From positions 1 to 35,802 of IMG/VR virus record IMGVR_UViG_3300047552_000114: a stretch of 35,802 bases of DNA; one strand, given 5' to 3'. The notes below the pieces were generated by a model. The model was given only the letters and a program-made list of their open reading frames with translations. It ran no database searches and was not told the DNA's origin. Made by a program: the position numbers and the translations under genes. This stretch comes from a virus. Below, piece by piece: positions 31,099 to 35,802 of the stretch. Positions within the stretch are counted from its first letter, which is position 1. Every line of letters begins with the position of its first letter.

Positions 31099-31289
31099 TT
31101 CTCATCTCCCTTTAGCCGCCTTTTTGCCGCTGTTGCTCTGTTGTTACGCTTTGCCGCTACGCCTAACTTTCCATCCTCAACAACGAACACGAAGTCATGG
31201 ACAAGACCGCAATCACAGCAAGCAATACGGTAGATTTCACCTAACGGAACTTCAAACCCTTCACCGTCTTGGCGTTGCTTGTATTTCAT
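31095..31289 (-). CDS. Conserved-type small phage protein with CCDCG motif
   Basis: 64 aa. GEIYRIACCDCGLVHDFVFV is a pattern shared by small proteins of phage early regions, followed by an Arg/Asn-rich KRNNRATAAKRRLKGDEK tail. C-C-D-C may bind metal. The last six residues LKGDEK are encoded by a 21-bp sequence that also ends the neighbouring gene at 31286. ATGA overlaps on both sides. Function unknown. Confidence 0.65.
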   Translation of the reverse strand: MKYKQRQDGEGFEVPLGEIYRIACCDCGLVHDFVFVVEDGKLGVAAKRNNRATAAKRRLKGDEK

Positions 31290-31564
31290 TTCTCATCTCC
31301 CTTTAGTGCTAGGATTGCGTCTGCACTTTCACCGCACCCATCGCTCATGCCTTCCGTGTATTTAGTACCATCTGATTTGTAATATTCCCAATATTCAGAT
31401 TCAATTGCCGTACAAACCCCCGCGCACTCTTGAATCGTCCTGTTCCGTATCTCGGTGGCGAAGGCGAGGAGTTGCTGTGGCAAGAATAGTGTTGCTTTAG
31501 CGGCTCCCGGTTTAGGATAAGCGCCGCAGGACTTGGCTAGTTCTATGATTTCTTCCGGATTCAT
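31286..31564 (-). CDS. Small hypothetical early protein
   Basis: 92 aa from ATG 31564, chosen because it overlaps the upstream stop as ATGA; a GTG 9 nt upstream is in frame. NPEEIIELAKSCGAYPKPGA and LLAFATEIRNRTIQECAGVC resemble small phage proteins in which an EIRNRTIQEC-type segment is common. It ends with LKGDEK, the same tail as the next gene. Function unknown. Confidence 0.6.
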   Translation of the reverse strand: MNPEEIIELAKSCGAYPKPGAAKATLFLPQQLLAFATEIRNRTIQECAGVCTAIESEYWEYYKSDGTKYTEGMSDGCGESADAILALKGDEK

Positions 31565-31731
31565 TTCCACCACTCGCTTTCTTGCACAATGTCATCGAAC
31601 AAACCATGATGGATAATATCCACAGCATTCGGGTACTGAATACGAACGTCATCTTCTGTAACGCCATACGCTTCAACCCACTCGTAGGAAACAACTGGAA
31701 TCCGTACATGGAATAAAGTATCTGCGCTCAT
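31561..31731 (-). CDS. Small hypothetical protein (56 aa)
   Basis: ATG 31731 overlaps the upstream stop and TGA 31561-31563 overlaps the next start, both as ATGA, which fixes the frame. The protein is acidic: HVRIPVVSYEWVEAYGVTED, then HHGLFDDIVQESEWWK. It resembles no family I can name. The exact coupling is the main support. Confidence 0.6.
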   Translation of the reverse strand: MSADTLFHVRIPVVSYEWVEAYGVTEDDVRIQYPNAVDIIHHGLFDDIVQESEWWK

Positions 31732-31979
31732 TTCCTTGCCTCATATTCTGCGATGGCTTCATTAACCACAGCAAAAGACTTAATCATGTTCGGACAGTTG
31801 CGGATAAAGTCATCTGCTGCCTTCTCGCTTAAGCACTTCACCCCATGCTCCATGTCAGCAACATACGATTCAAGAATGTCTTCCAACGCCTCATACAACT
31901 TCCGGCTAATCTCGCGTAGCTCATCACACTCAGGGCATCCGTTGTCATAAGCCAAAGTATCGTCATCTTCCATCAGCAT
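31728..31979 (-). CDS. Small acidic hypothetical protein with CxxC
   Basis: 83 aa from ATG 31979 (ATG 31973 is also possible and would give a TGATG junction with a 17-codon ORF upstream). GCPECDELREISRKLYEALE suggests a short CxxC segment entering a helix; the rest is helical and acidic. ATGA overlap with the next gene. Unknown function. Confidence 0.6.
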   Translation of the reverse strand: MLMEDDDTLAYDNGCPECDELREISRKLYEALEDILESYVADMEHGVKCLSEKAADDFIRNCPNMIKSFAVVNEAIAEYEARK

Positions 31980-32026
31980 TTCCCTTCTATCACATGAACA
32001 ATGCCAAAGTTATCCTTCAACGTCAT
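31973..32026 (-). CDS. Possible 17-aa mini-gene
   Basis: ATG 32026 lies in the end of the upstream gene (overlap 17 nt) and TGA 31973-31975 abuts or overlaps the next start. The peptide is MTLKDNFGIVHVIEGKC. It fills the only gap in a run of coupled genes, but no strong SD is seen, and this may be chance. Confidence 0.3.
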   Translation of the reverse strand: MTLKDNFGIVHVIEGKC

Positions 32027-32228
32027 CTGGCAGACTGTTGAGCGCATCTGTATCGCCACCAGGTATCCCGTTGCCAACATCAGAAGGCACATTGCTGCCA
32101 TCACCACTACTGCGAATTGACTGTCTGACATTCTTTACGCTCCAATCTATCTGTCCGTATCCGTTGCGATATGACTCGCTTGTAGGTTTTGACTTTAAAA
32201 GATCACCTGTAATGTTGTTGGTTGCCAT
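32010..32228 (-). CDS. Small hypothetical early protein, Ser/Asp/Gly-rich
   Basis: 72 aa, with an SD-like AAGGAATAGAG before ATG 32228. It starts ATNNITGDLLKSKPTSESYR; the second half is low in hydrophobics (GDGSNVPSDVGNGIPGGDTD) and probably disordered. It lies between the SSB-tail protein and a chain of tiny genes. No family recognised with confidence. Confidence 0.55.
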   Translation of the reverse strand: MATNNITGDLLKSKPTSESYRNGYGQIDWSVKNVRQSIRSSGDGSNVPSDVGNGIPGGDTDALNSLPDDVEG

Positions 32229-32313
32229 CTCTATTCCTTAAAATCCCCAATTAAACGGATTTACGTTGGCGCGCATCGGGGAACCGTTACCTATCCAGAA
32301 AGGAGCGAATAGT

Positions 32314-32577
32314 CTAAAAAGGAATAAGGTCTTCGTCTTTGTCTGCAACGTAGGCATTAGCCTTCTCTGGTTCTTTGGGCTTGAACGTAGATACTTGTGC
32401 GTACCATTTCCCGCCCTTTGATTCTTTAACGTCAATGTTCACCCAGCCAGACTTAGTGTTCAGCCATTCCTTCAGATCATCAACCTTGATAGACAGATTG
32501 GCCTTTACAAAAGAAGGCGCATTTTCATGCGGCGCTTTAACGCTAAGTCCGTTTACAAATTCAATTTCTTCAGCCAT
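32314..32577 (-). CDS. Small protein with SSB-like acidic C-terminal tip
   Basis: 87 aa. It ends ADKDEDLIPF, which resembles the DDDIPF tip by which bacterial SSB recruits replication and repair partners. The body (SVKAPHENAPSFVKANLSIK, DLKEWLNTKSGWVNIDVKES and GKWYAQVSTFKP) is compact and beta-like and too short for a canonical OB-fold SSB. It lies in the same operon as the Sak3-like annealing protein, so a role in recombination or as an SSB mimic is inferred. A stretch of about 85 nt without a gene follows it. Confidence 0.65.
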   Translation of the reverse strand: MAEEIEFVNGLSVKAPHENAPSFVKANLSIKVDDLKEWLNTKSGWVNIDVKESKGGKWYAQVSTFKPKEPEKANAYVADKDEDLIPF

Positions 32578-32579
32578 GT

Positions 32580-32870
32580 TTATTTCCCCAAGTAATAATT
32601 AACTTTTTGAACAATGTGATTCACCAAATCACGCTTAAAGTCATATGCGTCAGAAACGTCAAACACATACGCAATCTGCTTATTTCCGAAATCAAGCAAG
32701 ATGTGACCTGATGTAATGTCGTCATTCTCAATTAGCTTGATTAGGCGCTTTACCGCAAGCTTTGGCGTTGCAAACGGTCTTGATTCGTCACCATCAAACA
32801 CGCATATATATCCGTCTGCGTTGCGCCTGATCCCGGCTACAACTGCGTAATAAAAAGTGCAATCCATCAT
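32580..32870 (-). CDS. Hypothetical early protein
   Basis: 96 aa from ATG 32870, chosen because it overlaps the upstream stop (ATGA); ATG 32879 is an in-frame alternative. CTFYYAVVAGIRRNADGYIC, then GHILLDFGNKQIAYVFDVSD gives an alpha/beta impression. It stands between two recombination-region genes. Unrecognised. Confidence 0.6.
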   Translation of the reverse strand: MMDCTFYYAVVAGIRRNADGYICVFDGDESRPFATPKLAVKRLIKLIENDDITSGHILLDFGNKQIAYVFDVSDAYDFKRDLVNHIVQKVNYYLGK

Positions 32871-33058
32871 TTTCCCCATCGTGCTACTGGTTGGTCGGTG
32901 ATGCCCATTGCTGCAAGCATCAGGTTTAACTTCTTTGCATCTTCTTGATACCGTTTAACGCTGTGGTCTTTGTCTGCACAACGAGCCTTTTGTAGTTCGA
33001 TACGGAACTGCTTGCGTATCATGTAGTTCTTGTGGAACTCAACGTGTTCTGGCTTCAT
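32867..33058 (-). CDS. Small basic helical protein
   Basis: 63 aa, ATGA-coupled to the annealing-protein gene upstream and the next gene downstream. It is rich in Lys/Arg/His (KPEHVEFHKNYMIRKQFRIE, then DKDHSVKRYQEDAKKLN) and may bind nucleic acid or the annealing protein. No family is recognised. Confidence 0.6.
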   Translation of the reverse strand: MKPEHVEFHKNYMIRKQFRIELQKARCADKDHSVKRYQEDAKKLNLMLAAMGITDQPVARWGK

Positions 33059-33678
33059 GCTGCCTCCTTTCCAAGCAATACATCTGCTAAAGATTGCTCT
33101 TGTGGTGGGTTCTTCAGAAACTCCCCATATTCCTTAATTTGTCGTCTTGGGGTTGATTGGATTCCAGCCCACCAGGTTGCCTCTCCCTCTGAATCGTTAA
33201 TGATCGCTTTTGCCTTCATCCACAGTTCATGCGCTACCTTTGGAATTGGTGCGGTGTTGATCTGTCGCACAAGACTTCTAAGTTCTTCCGTCTTGGAGTC
33301 CATTGGCAAATCTTCCCCGGCGTATATGTTCAACCCAAGGCCATGCAAGGCAATCGCCTTAACAAGGCCGCGCTGGATGCTTGTGTTAATGTCAAACGAA
33401 CTTGGTGACAGAATGGTGTTGTTCTTGTGGTCAAGAATCGGGTGTATCTGCGTTCTTGATACTCCGTTAGCTGTAACCGTAACTTTTACAAAGTAACCAA
33501 ACTCCTGATTGCCAGTAAAAGGAAGTCCGTTGTATTCAGCAACCTCCCAAGTGGCATCTGGGCAAGCTTCAATGAGCCTTGCAACCGCATAAGGCCACGA
33601 TAGGTAACTGAACTTGCCCTTTTGCTCAACGTGTTCGGAAACGTCTATTGCAAGTAGTTTTGCGCTGTGGTTTTCCAT
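33055..33678 (-). CDS. Single-strand annealing protein, DUF1071/Sak3-like
   Basis: 207 aa. The family pattern is evident: KFSYLSWPYAVARLIEACPD, then FGYFVKVTVTANGVSRTQ, PSSFDINTSIQRGLVKAIAL and HGLGLNIYAGEDLP. DUF1071 members belong to the Rad52-like annealing proteins that phages use for recombination. The C-terminal 80 residues are helical and may bind partners. SD-like AATAAAC is weak; the previous gene ends 2 nt before. Assignment to Sak3 is from memory of the family. Confidence 0.75.
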   Translation of the reverse strand: MENHSAKLLAIDVSEHVEQKGKFSYLSWPYAVARLIEACPDATWEVAEYNGLPFTGNQEFGYFVKVTVTANGVSRTQIHPILDHKNNTILSPSSFDINTSIQRGLVKAIALHGLGLNIYAGEDLPMDSKTEELRSLVRQINTAPIPKVAHELWMKAKAIINDSEGEATWWAGIQSTPRRQIKEYGEFLKNPPQEQSLADVLLGKEAA

Positions 33679-33680
33679 GT

Positions 33681-33869
33681 TTATTCCACCTCATATTCTG
33701 GATGTTGTTCGTTCATAAACTCTTCAAAACAGGTCGGGTCTTCCATGTAGTTAATCAACATATCCCCGTTGCAAATCATTCTGTCGCTGTTCATCAGCCA
33801 GTTAGTAAATTCATCCATGAACTTGCTAAATGCTGTATCCCACGGTAAAACGGCTTTTATGTAGCTCAT
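33681..33869 (-). CDS. Small acidic hypothetical protein
   Basis: 62 aa from ATG 33869, which overlaps the stop of the 55-aa membrane protein (ATGA); the longer frame above it is a shadow of that gene. SYIKAVLPWDTAFSKFMDEF and PTCFEEFMNEQHPEYEVE are acidic and helical. Unknown function. Confidence 0.6.
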   Translation of the reverse strand: MSYIKAVLPWDTAFSKFMDEFTNWLMNSDRMICNGDMLINYMEDPTCFEEFMNEQHPEYEVE

Positions 33870-34033
33870 TTCCTGTTCCCCTCCCATATCCACAGATGAC
33901 CGATCTGCCAGTAAGAGTCTTTCTGTACACTTTTCCGTACAGTTTCCAGATTGCATTGCTCATCCCATTTTTTGTAATCAGCGTAGATGCCGACAATAAC
34001 GAGGATAAACATCAGTAGAATTAGGTATTCCAT
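33866..34033 (-). CDS. Small membrane protein (55 aa)
   Basis: ATG 34033 has an excellent SD (AGGAG, 6 nt) and the TGA overlaps the next start (ATGA). A TM helix (YLILLMFILVIVGIYADY) is followed by a charged tail with WDEQC and LWIWEGNRK. One-TM early phage proteins can block superinfection or lysis, but nothing here decides the role. Confidence 0.65.
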   Translation of the reverse strand: MEYLILLMFILVIVGIYADYKKWDEQCNLETVRKSVQKDSYWQIGHLWIWEGNRK

Positions 34034-34035
34034 GA

Positions 34036-34221
34036 TTAACTCCTATGTGCGGCTTCTACAGACTCAAGCGCATTCAGCGCATCGTCTATGTATGTAAGCG
34101 AGAATTGAAACTGCGCCATGTTCTTTTTCAGTTGCTCCAAGTCTTGACGCGCAATCTGTAGCTTGTGGGCAATAAACTCTTCCTTGCGCCCTACTTGTTC
34201 GTGATATGCCTGATCCATCAT
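34036..34221 (-). CDS. Small coiled-coil protein
   Basis: 61 aa, ATGA-coupled to the gene upstream; GAGG lies before the ATG. Residues of about 10-40 (EEFIAHKLQIARQDLEQLKK) form a heptad helix, followed by a second helix (LTYIDDALNALESVE). Probably a small oligomeric protein. Function unknown. Confidence 0.6.
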   Translation of the reverse strand: MMDQAYHEQVGRKEEFIAHKLQIARQDLEQLKKNMAQFQFSLTYIDDALNALESVEAAHRS

Positions 34222-34484
34222 GCGGCCTCCTTAAAGCTGTAGTAGTTAGGAAAGCCAGCATCATTCTTCAGCGCTCCCCACACTCCGAACCATTGGTCAC
34301 ATTCGATTGCGTACTTGGCGCAGGCTTCTAGCATGGAATAATGCAGATCATTAATGCGGCCTAGCTTGTCGTCTTCGTTATCAACCAGAATCGCTGCAAC
34401 CCTGTCGCCAAACTCAAAATCTGGGTCAATCAGTTCTGCATACTTCGTCCAGTTTTCGCCCAACAAATCCATTAACTCGCCCAT
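34218..34484 (-). CDS. First gene of the leftward (PL) operon, hypothetical
   Basis: 88 aa with SD TAGGAG 6 nt before the ATG. It is acidic (GELMDLLGENWTKYAELIDP, FGDRVAAILVDNEDDKLG, CDQWFGVWGALKN). Being first behind the PL leader and terminator, it is where lambda carries N, but it lacks an Arg-rich N-like region, so it is unlikely to be an N analogue. No family recognised. Confidence 0.6.
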   Translation of the reverse strand: MGELMDLLGENWTKYAELIDPDFEFGDRVAAILVDNEDDKLGRINDLHYSMLEACAKYAIECDQWFGVWGALKNDAGFPNYYSFKEAA

Positions 34485-34495
34485 GATTCGCTCCT

Positions 34496-34526
34496 AAAAA
34501 AGTGGGGGGTACTGCTTAATCCCCCC
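34496..34526 (-). terminator. Leftward terminator in the PL leader
   Basis: On the minus strand GGGGGG (34526-34521) pairs with CCCCCC (34509-34504); AC and six Ts follow (34501-34496). It lies downstream of the repressor and PL, and just before the first gene of the leftward operon. That operon therefore needs read-through or antitermination. Confidence 0.8.
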
Positions 34527-34606
34527 TTAGTTGCCTTGCGGCTCCCTTAGTACCACCCAAATACTTGCCAGGTCGGCTTGTCTGGCTGCCTTACTGCTGT
34601 GAAACT
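34527..34606 (-). promoter_or_regulatory. PL leader RNA with two hairpins and an alternative pairing to the terminator
   Basis: Minus-strand RNA contains GCCAG/CTGGC (34586-34582 with 34571-34567) and GCC-GCAA-GGC with a GNRA loop (34542-34533). GGTACT (34554-34549), preceded by GGG, can pair with AGTACCCCCC (34513-34504) and would break the terminator stem. That gives attenuator or HK022 put-like options. No ORF is evident in the leader. Confidence 0.5.
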
Positions 34607-34612
34607 GTGTCC

Positions 34613-34641
34613 AGAATACATAAGTACATTTCTAATGTCAA
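34613..34641 (-). promoter_or_regulatory. PL-like leftward promoter with operator palindrome
   Basis: A perfect TTGACA (34641-34636), a 17-bp spacer and TATTCT (34618-34613) on the minus strand. ACATT-AGA-AATGT, a perfect palindrome, overlaps the -35 and the spacer and shares TTGACAT and ATGTA with PR. It probably drives all genes down to the integrase. Confidence 0.75.
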
Positions 34642-34671
34642 ACACTTTTACATTTATTTCCACAAATTTTT

Positions 34672-35031
34672 TTACTGGTCTATATGGAGGTCGCGCATTG
34701 CCTCTTTAATGCGCTTGTAAAACTCACGCTCAACGTCTGATGGTTGGCGAAGTACAGGGGGGTTTGCAGGGTCAAAGTTAGGCACTAGCAATTGCCATAC
34801 TTGCATACCGCATTTGTTGGCTACTTTATTGAGCGACTCTATATGGGGCATAAGATCACCAGACTCCATGCGCTGGTATACGGGCTGCTGTATTCCGCAG
34901 TACCTGGCAAACTCGGCCTTGTTCATGCCGTAGCTATTCCTTAACCCTCTAAGGTTCCCTACGACCATATCTTTAATGTCGCTCATGCAAAGCATGATAT
35001 CTGCAATCGAAATGTATTTATGTGTTGACAT
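34672..35031 (-). CDS. XRE-family HTH repressor (cI-like, short)
   Basis: 119 aa from ATG 35031, or about 104 aa from ATG 34986. The HTH_3 domain is visible: NLRGLRNSYGMNKAEFARYC, then GIQQPVYQRMESGDLMPHIE and LNKVANKCGMQVWQLL. It has no LexA-like cleavage domain, so it is shorter than lambda CI. I prefer 35031 because the PRM promoter start falls 0-5 nt before it, giving a leaderless message as for lambda cI; no SD exists for either start. The gene lies between PL and PR as an immunity repressor should. Confidence 0.75.
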   Translation of the reverse strand: MSTHKYISIADIMLCMSDIKDMVVGNLRGLRNSYGMNKAEFARYCGIQQPVYQRMESGDLMPHIESLNKVANKCGMQVWQLLVPNFDPANPPVLRQPSDVEREFYKRIKEAMRDLHIDQ

Positions 35032-35038
35032 GATATGT
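34983..35038. promoter_or_regulatory. Operator candidates in the immunity region
   Basis: TCATGC-AAA-GCATGA at 34983-34997 is a perfect 15-bp palindrome inside the 5' part of the repressor gene. ACAT-GAT-ATGT at 35028-35038 overlaps the PR -35. CATGATAT occurs twice (34993-35000 and 35029-35036), 36 bp apart. The HTH repressor probably binds one or more of these. Confidence 0.55.
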
Positions 35039-35053
35039 AGAAGTGTATACGAT
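35025..35053 (+). promoter_or_regulatory. PR-like rightward promoter
   Basis: TTGACA (35025-35030), a 17-bp spacer and TACGAT (35048-35053). The start is expected near 35060. It drives the replication operon. Its -35 overlaps the repressor start codon and an operator palindrome. Confidence 0.75.
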
Positions 35054-35070
35054 GATGGTTAACAAGTCAA
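35042..35070 (-). promoter_or_regulatory. PRM-like promoter of the repressor
   Basis: On the minus strand TTGACT (35070-35065), a 17-bp spacer and TACACT (35047-35042). Its -10 directly abuts that of PR, so polymerase cannot occupy both. The start lies near 35031-35036, at or just before the repressor ATG. Confidence 0.65.
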
Positions 35071-35082
35071 AACAAATTACGA

Positions 35083-35280
35083 ATGACACGTTACGCAACT
35101 TTACTTCAGCACAGCAAGATCCAGCACATACAACTGGCACGGCAACTCATCTCCGCTGAAGACAATCCAGTTTTACTCGCGGTGGCAGGGCCGATCAACC
35201 CGAACAGGTCAACCCCTGTGCTTGTTCACGCCACCGTATCTATTTATACAGGGTCAACAGGGGGTAATCGTGGCAGTTGA
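35083..35280 (+). CDS. Possible first rightward early gene (cro position)
   Basis: 65 aa, starting about 23 nt after the expected PR start, without a clear SD. The sequence (TLLQHSKIQHIQLARQLISA, then NPVLLAVAGPINPNRS) has no HTH, so it does not look like Cro. It overlaps the replication gene by 11 nt. Coding is plausible by position, but the composition of the second half is not convincing. Confidence 0.35.
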   Translation: MTRYATLLQHSKIQHIQLARQLISAEDNPVLLAVAGPINPNRSTPVLVHATVSIYTGSTGGNRGS

Positions 35281-35802
35281 TTGGATAAAGATGAGAAGCG
35301 ATTTATACCGTGATCCAAAGGTATGCATGATCGCAGACATTTTGTTAGACCCTAGAAGCAATCTTTCTTCATACGTTAATCAGAACCTTCAATGTGACAT
35401 GGCAGTTACACGTAACGTTATGCGTAACGTGACAGTTGGTGCTCTTGTATCTGTATGGGGTGTGTTACGTCACAGAGGGAAGAGAATAAATGATGATCTT
35501 TTAATCAAAGATTGCAACCCATGCGTAGTAGATGACATAGCAGACATTCCCGGTTTTGGTTTTGCTATGACAGAAGTTGGTTGGGTTGTGGAGTCTGAGG
35601 AAGGTATTGTTTTTCCTAACTTTTTTGATGAAATGAATGTTGACCCAGAAGAAAAATTAAGGGCCAATAACGCAGAAAGACAGCGGAAACATAGAGAGAA
35701 AATTCGTAACGCTTCAGTAACGGAAAGTAACGTTACCGTAACGCATAGAGAAGAGAAGAGAAGAGAAGAGAAATATATTAACTACGCAGACGGAGTTTTC
35801 GA
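35270..35802 (+). CDS. Phage replication protein, N-terminal part (O-like; cut by window edge)
   Basis: 177 codons visible from GTG 35270, with SD AGGGGG 6 nt upstream. It begins AVDWIKMRSDLYRDPKVCMI, the typical start of phage replication initiators of the O/helix-turn type, followed by a winged-helix-like region (VGALVSVWGVLRHRGKRIND). The end of the visible part is a basic, repetitive KLRANNAERQRKHREK linker and an EEKRREEK stretch. It should bind the origin and recruit a helicase. The origin may lie within this gene, as in lambda O, but the iterons are not evident in the visible part. Confidence 0.75.
   Translation, partial: MAVDWIKMRSDLYRDPKVCMIADILLDPRSNLSSYVNQNLQCDMAVTRNVMRNVTVGALVSVWGVLRHRGKRINDDLLIKDCNPCVVDDIADIPGFGFAMTEVGWVVESEEGIVFPNFFDEMNVDPEEKLRANNAERQRKHREKIRNASVTESNVTVTHREEKRREEKYINYADGVF

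Noticed and set aside
32238-32435. Leftward 65-codon frame over the start of the gap below the SSB-tail gene
   Set aside because: Its first two-thirds is another frame of the SSB-tail gene; only a 12-codon tail lies in the gap, with no convincing SD.
35055-35159. Alternative 34-codon rightward frame after PR
   Set aside because: Its ATG lies upstream of the expected PR start site (about 35060), so it would not be on the transcript, and it has no SD.
1-35802. CRISPR array
   Set aside because: No series of regularly spaced direct repeats was seen. The only short direct repeats found by eye are the 21-bp junctions, the TACGCCACA pair, CATGATAT and the hairpin family.

Overview
The window is a stretch of a temperate, tailed, podovirus-like phage of a Gram-negative bacterium. 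The Gram-negative assignment rests on an Rz/Rz1 spanin pair with a lipobox, a secreted protein with a signal peptide, and an attachment core that matches the 3' half of a tRNA-Arg(CCT) with an encoded CCA. Short-tail morphology is inferred from a large P22-type portal, an adaptor, a P22 gp10/T7 gp12-like nozzle protein, three candidate DNA-ejection proteins, and the absence of a sheath, tail tube or tape measure. I cannot name the host. No bacterial genes are visible on either side of the attachment site, so this looks like a circularly permuted phage genome or free phage form, not a prophage bounded by att sites.

Layout. Positions 1-500: the end of the rightward early operon (DUF3310-like protein, then a Q-type late antiterminator). 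Positions 501-603: an extended -10 promoter, a roughly 65-nt transcript and a strong terminator, the classical arrangement on which a Q protein acts. Positions 616-29234: one rightward late operon with exonuclease, terminase small and large subunits, portal, fibre-like structural proteins, glycosyltransferase, methyltransferase, tailspike, scaffold, capsid, adaptor, nozzle, ejection proteins, tail fibre and chaperone, and a lysis cassette (M15 endolysin, holin candidates, Rz with embedded Rz1). It ends in an unrecognised 188-aa gene. Two HNH homing endonuclease genes have entered this operon, each with its own promoter; the second lies antisense and separates the tail-fibre gene from its original leader. 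Positions 29211-29383: a promoter, a structured RNA and a terminator, apparently a free-standing ncRNA gene. Positions 29389-29590: attP and integrase arm sites.

Positions 29601-34484 are a leftward operon: integrase, overlapping HTH/excisionase-like gene, many tiny genes joined by ATGA overlaps, a Sak3/DUF1071-type annealing protein and a protein with an SSB-like acidic tail. It is driven by a PL-like promoter at 34613-34641 through a leader with hairpins and a terminator. Positions 34672-35070 are the immunity region: an XRE-family repressor and overlapping divergent PRM/PR promoters with palindromic operator candidates. PR drives the replication gene cut by the right edge. On a circular map, right and left edges would be joined by the remaining replication genes.

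The most interesting unexplained items are a family of four covarying GNRA-tetraloop hairpins in front of packaging, portal, scaffold and fibre gene blocks; the HNH insertion that left one of these leaders orphaned; the promoter-ncRNA-terminator unit beside attP; and the PL leader, whose alternative pairing suggests attenuation or put-like antitermination.
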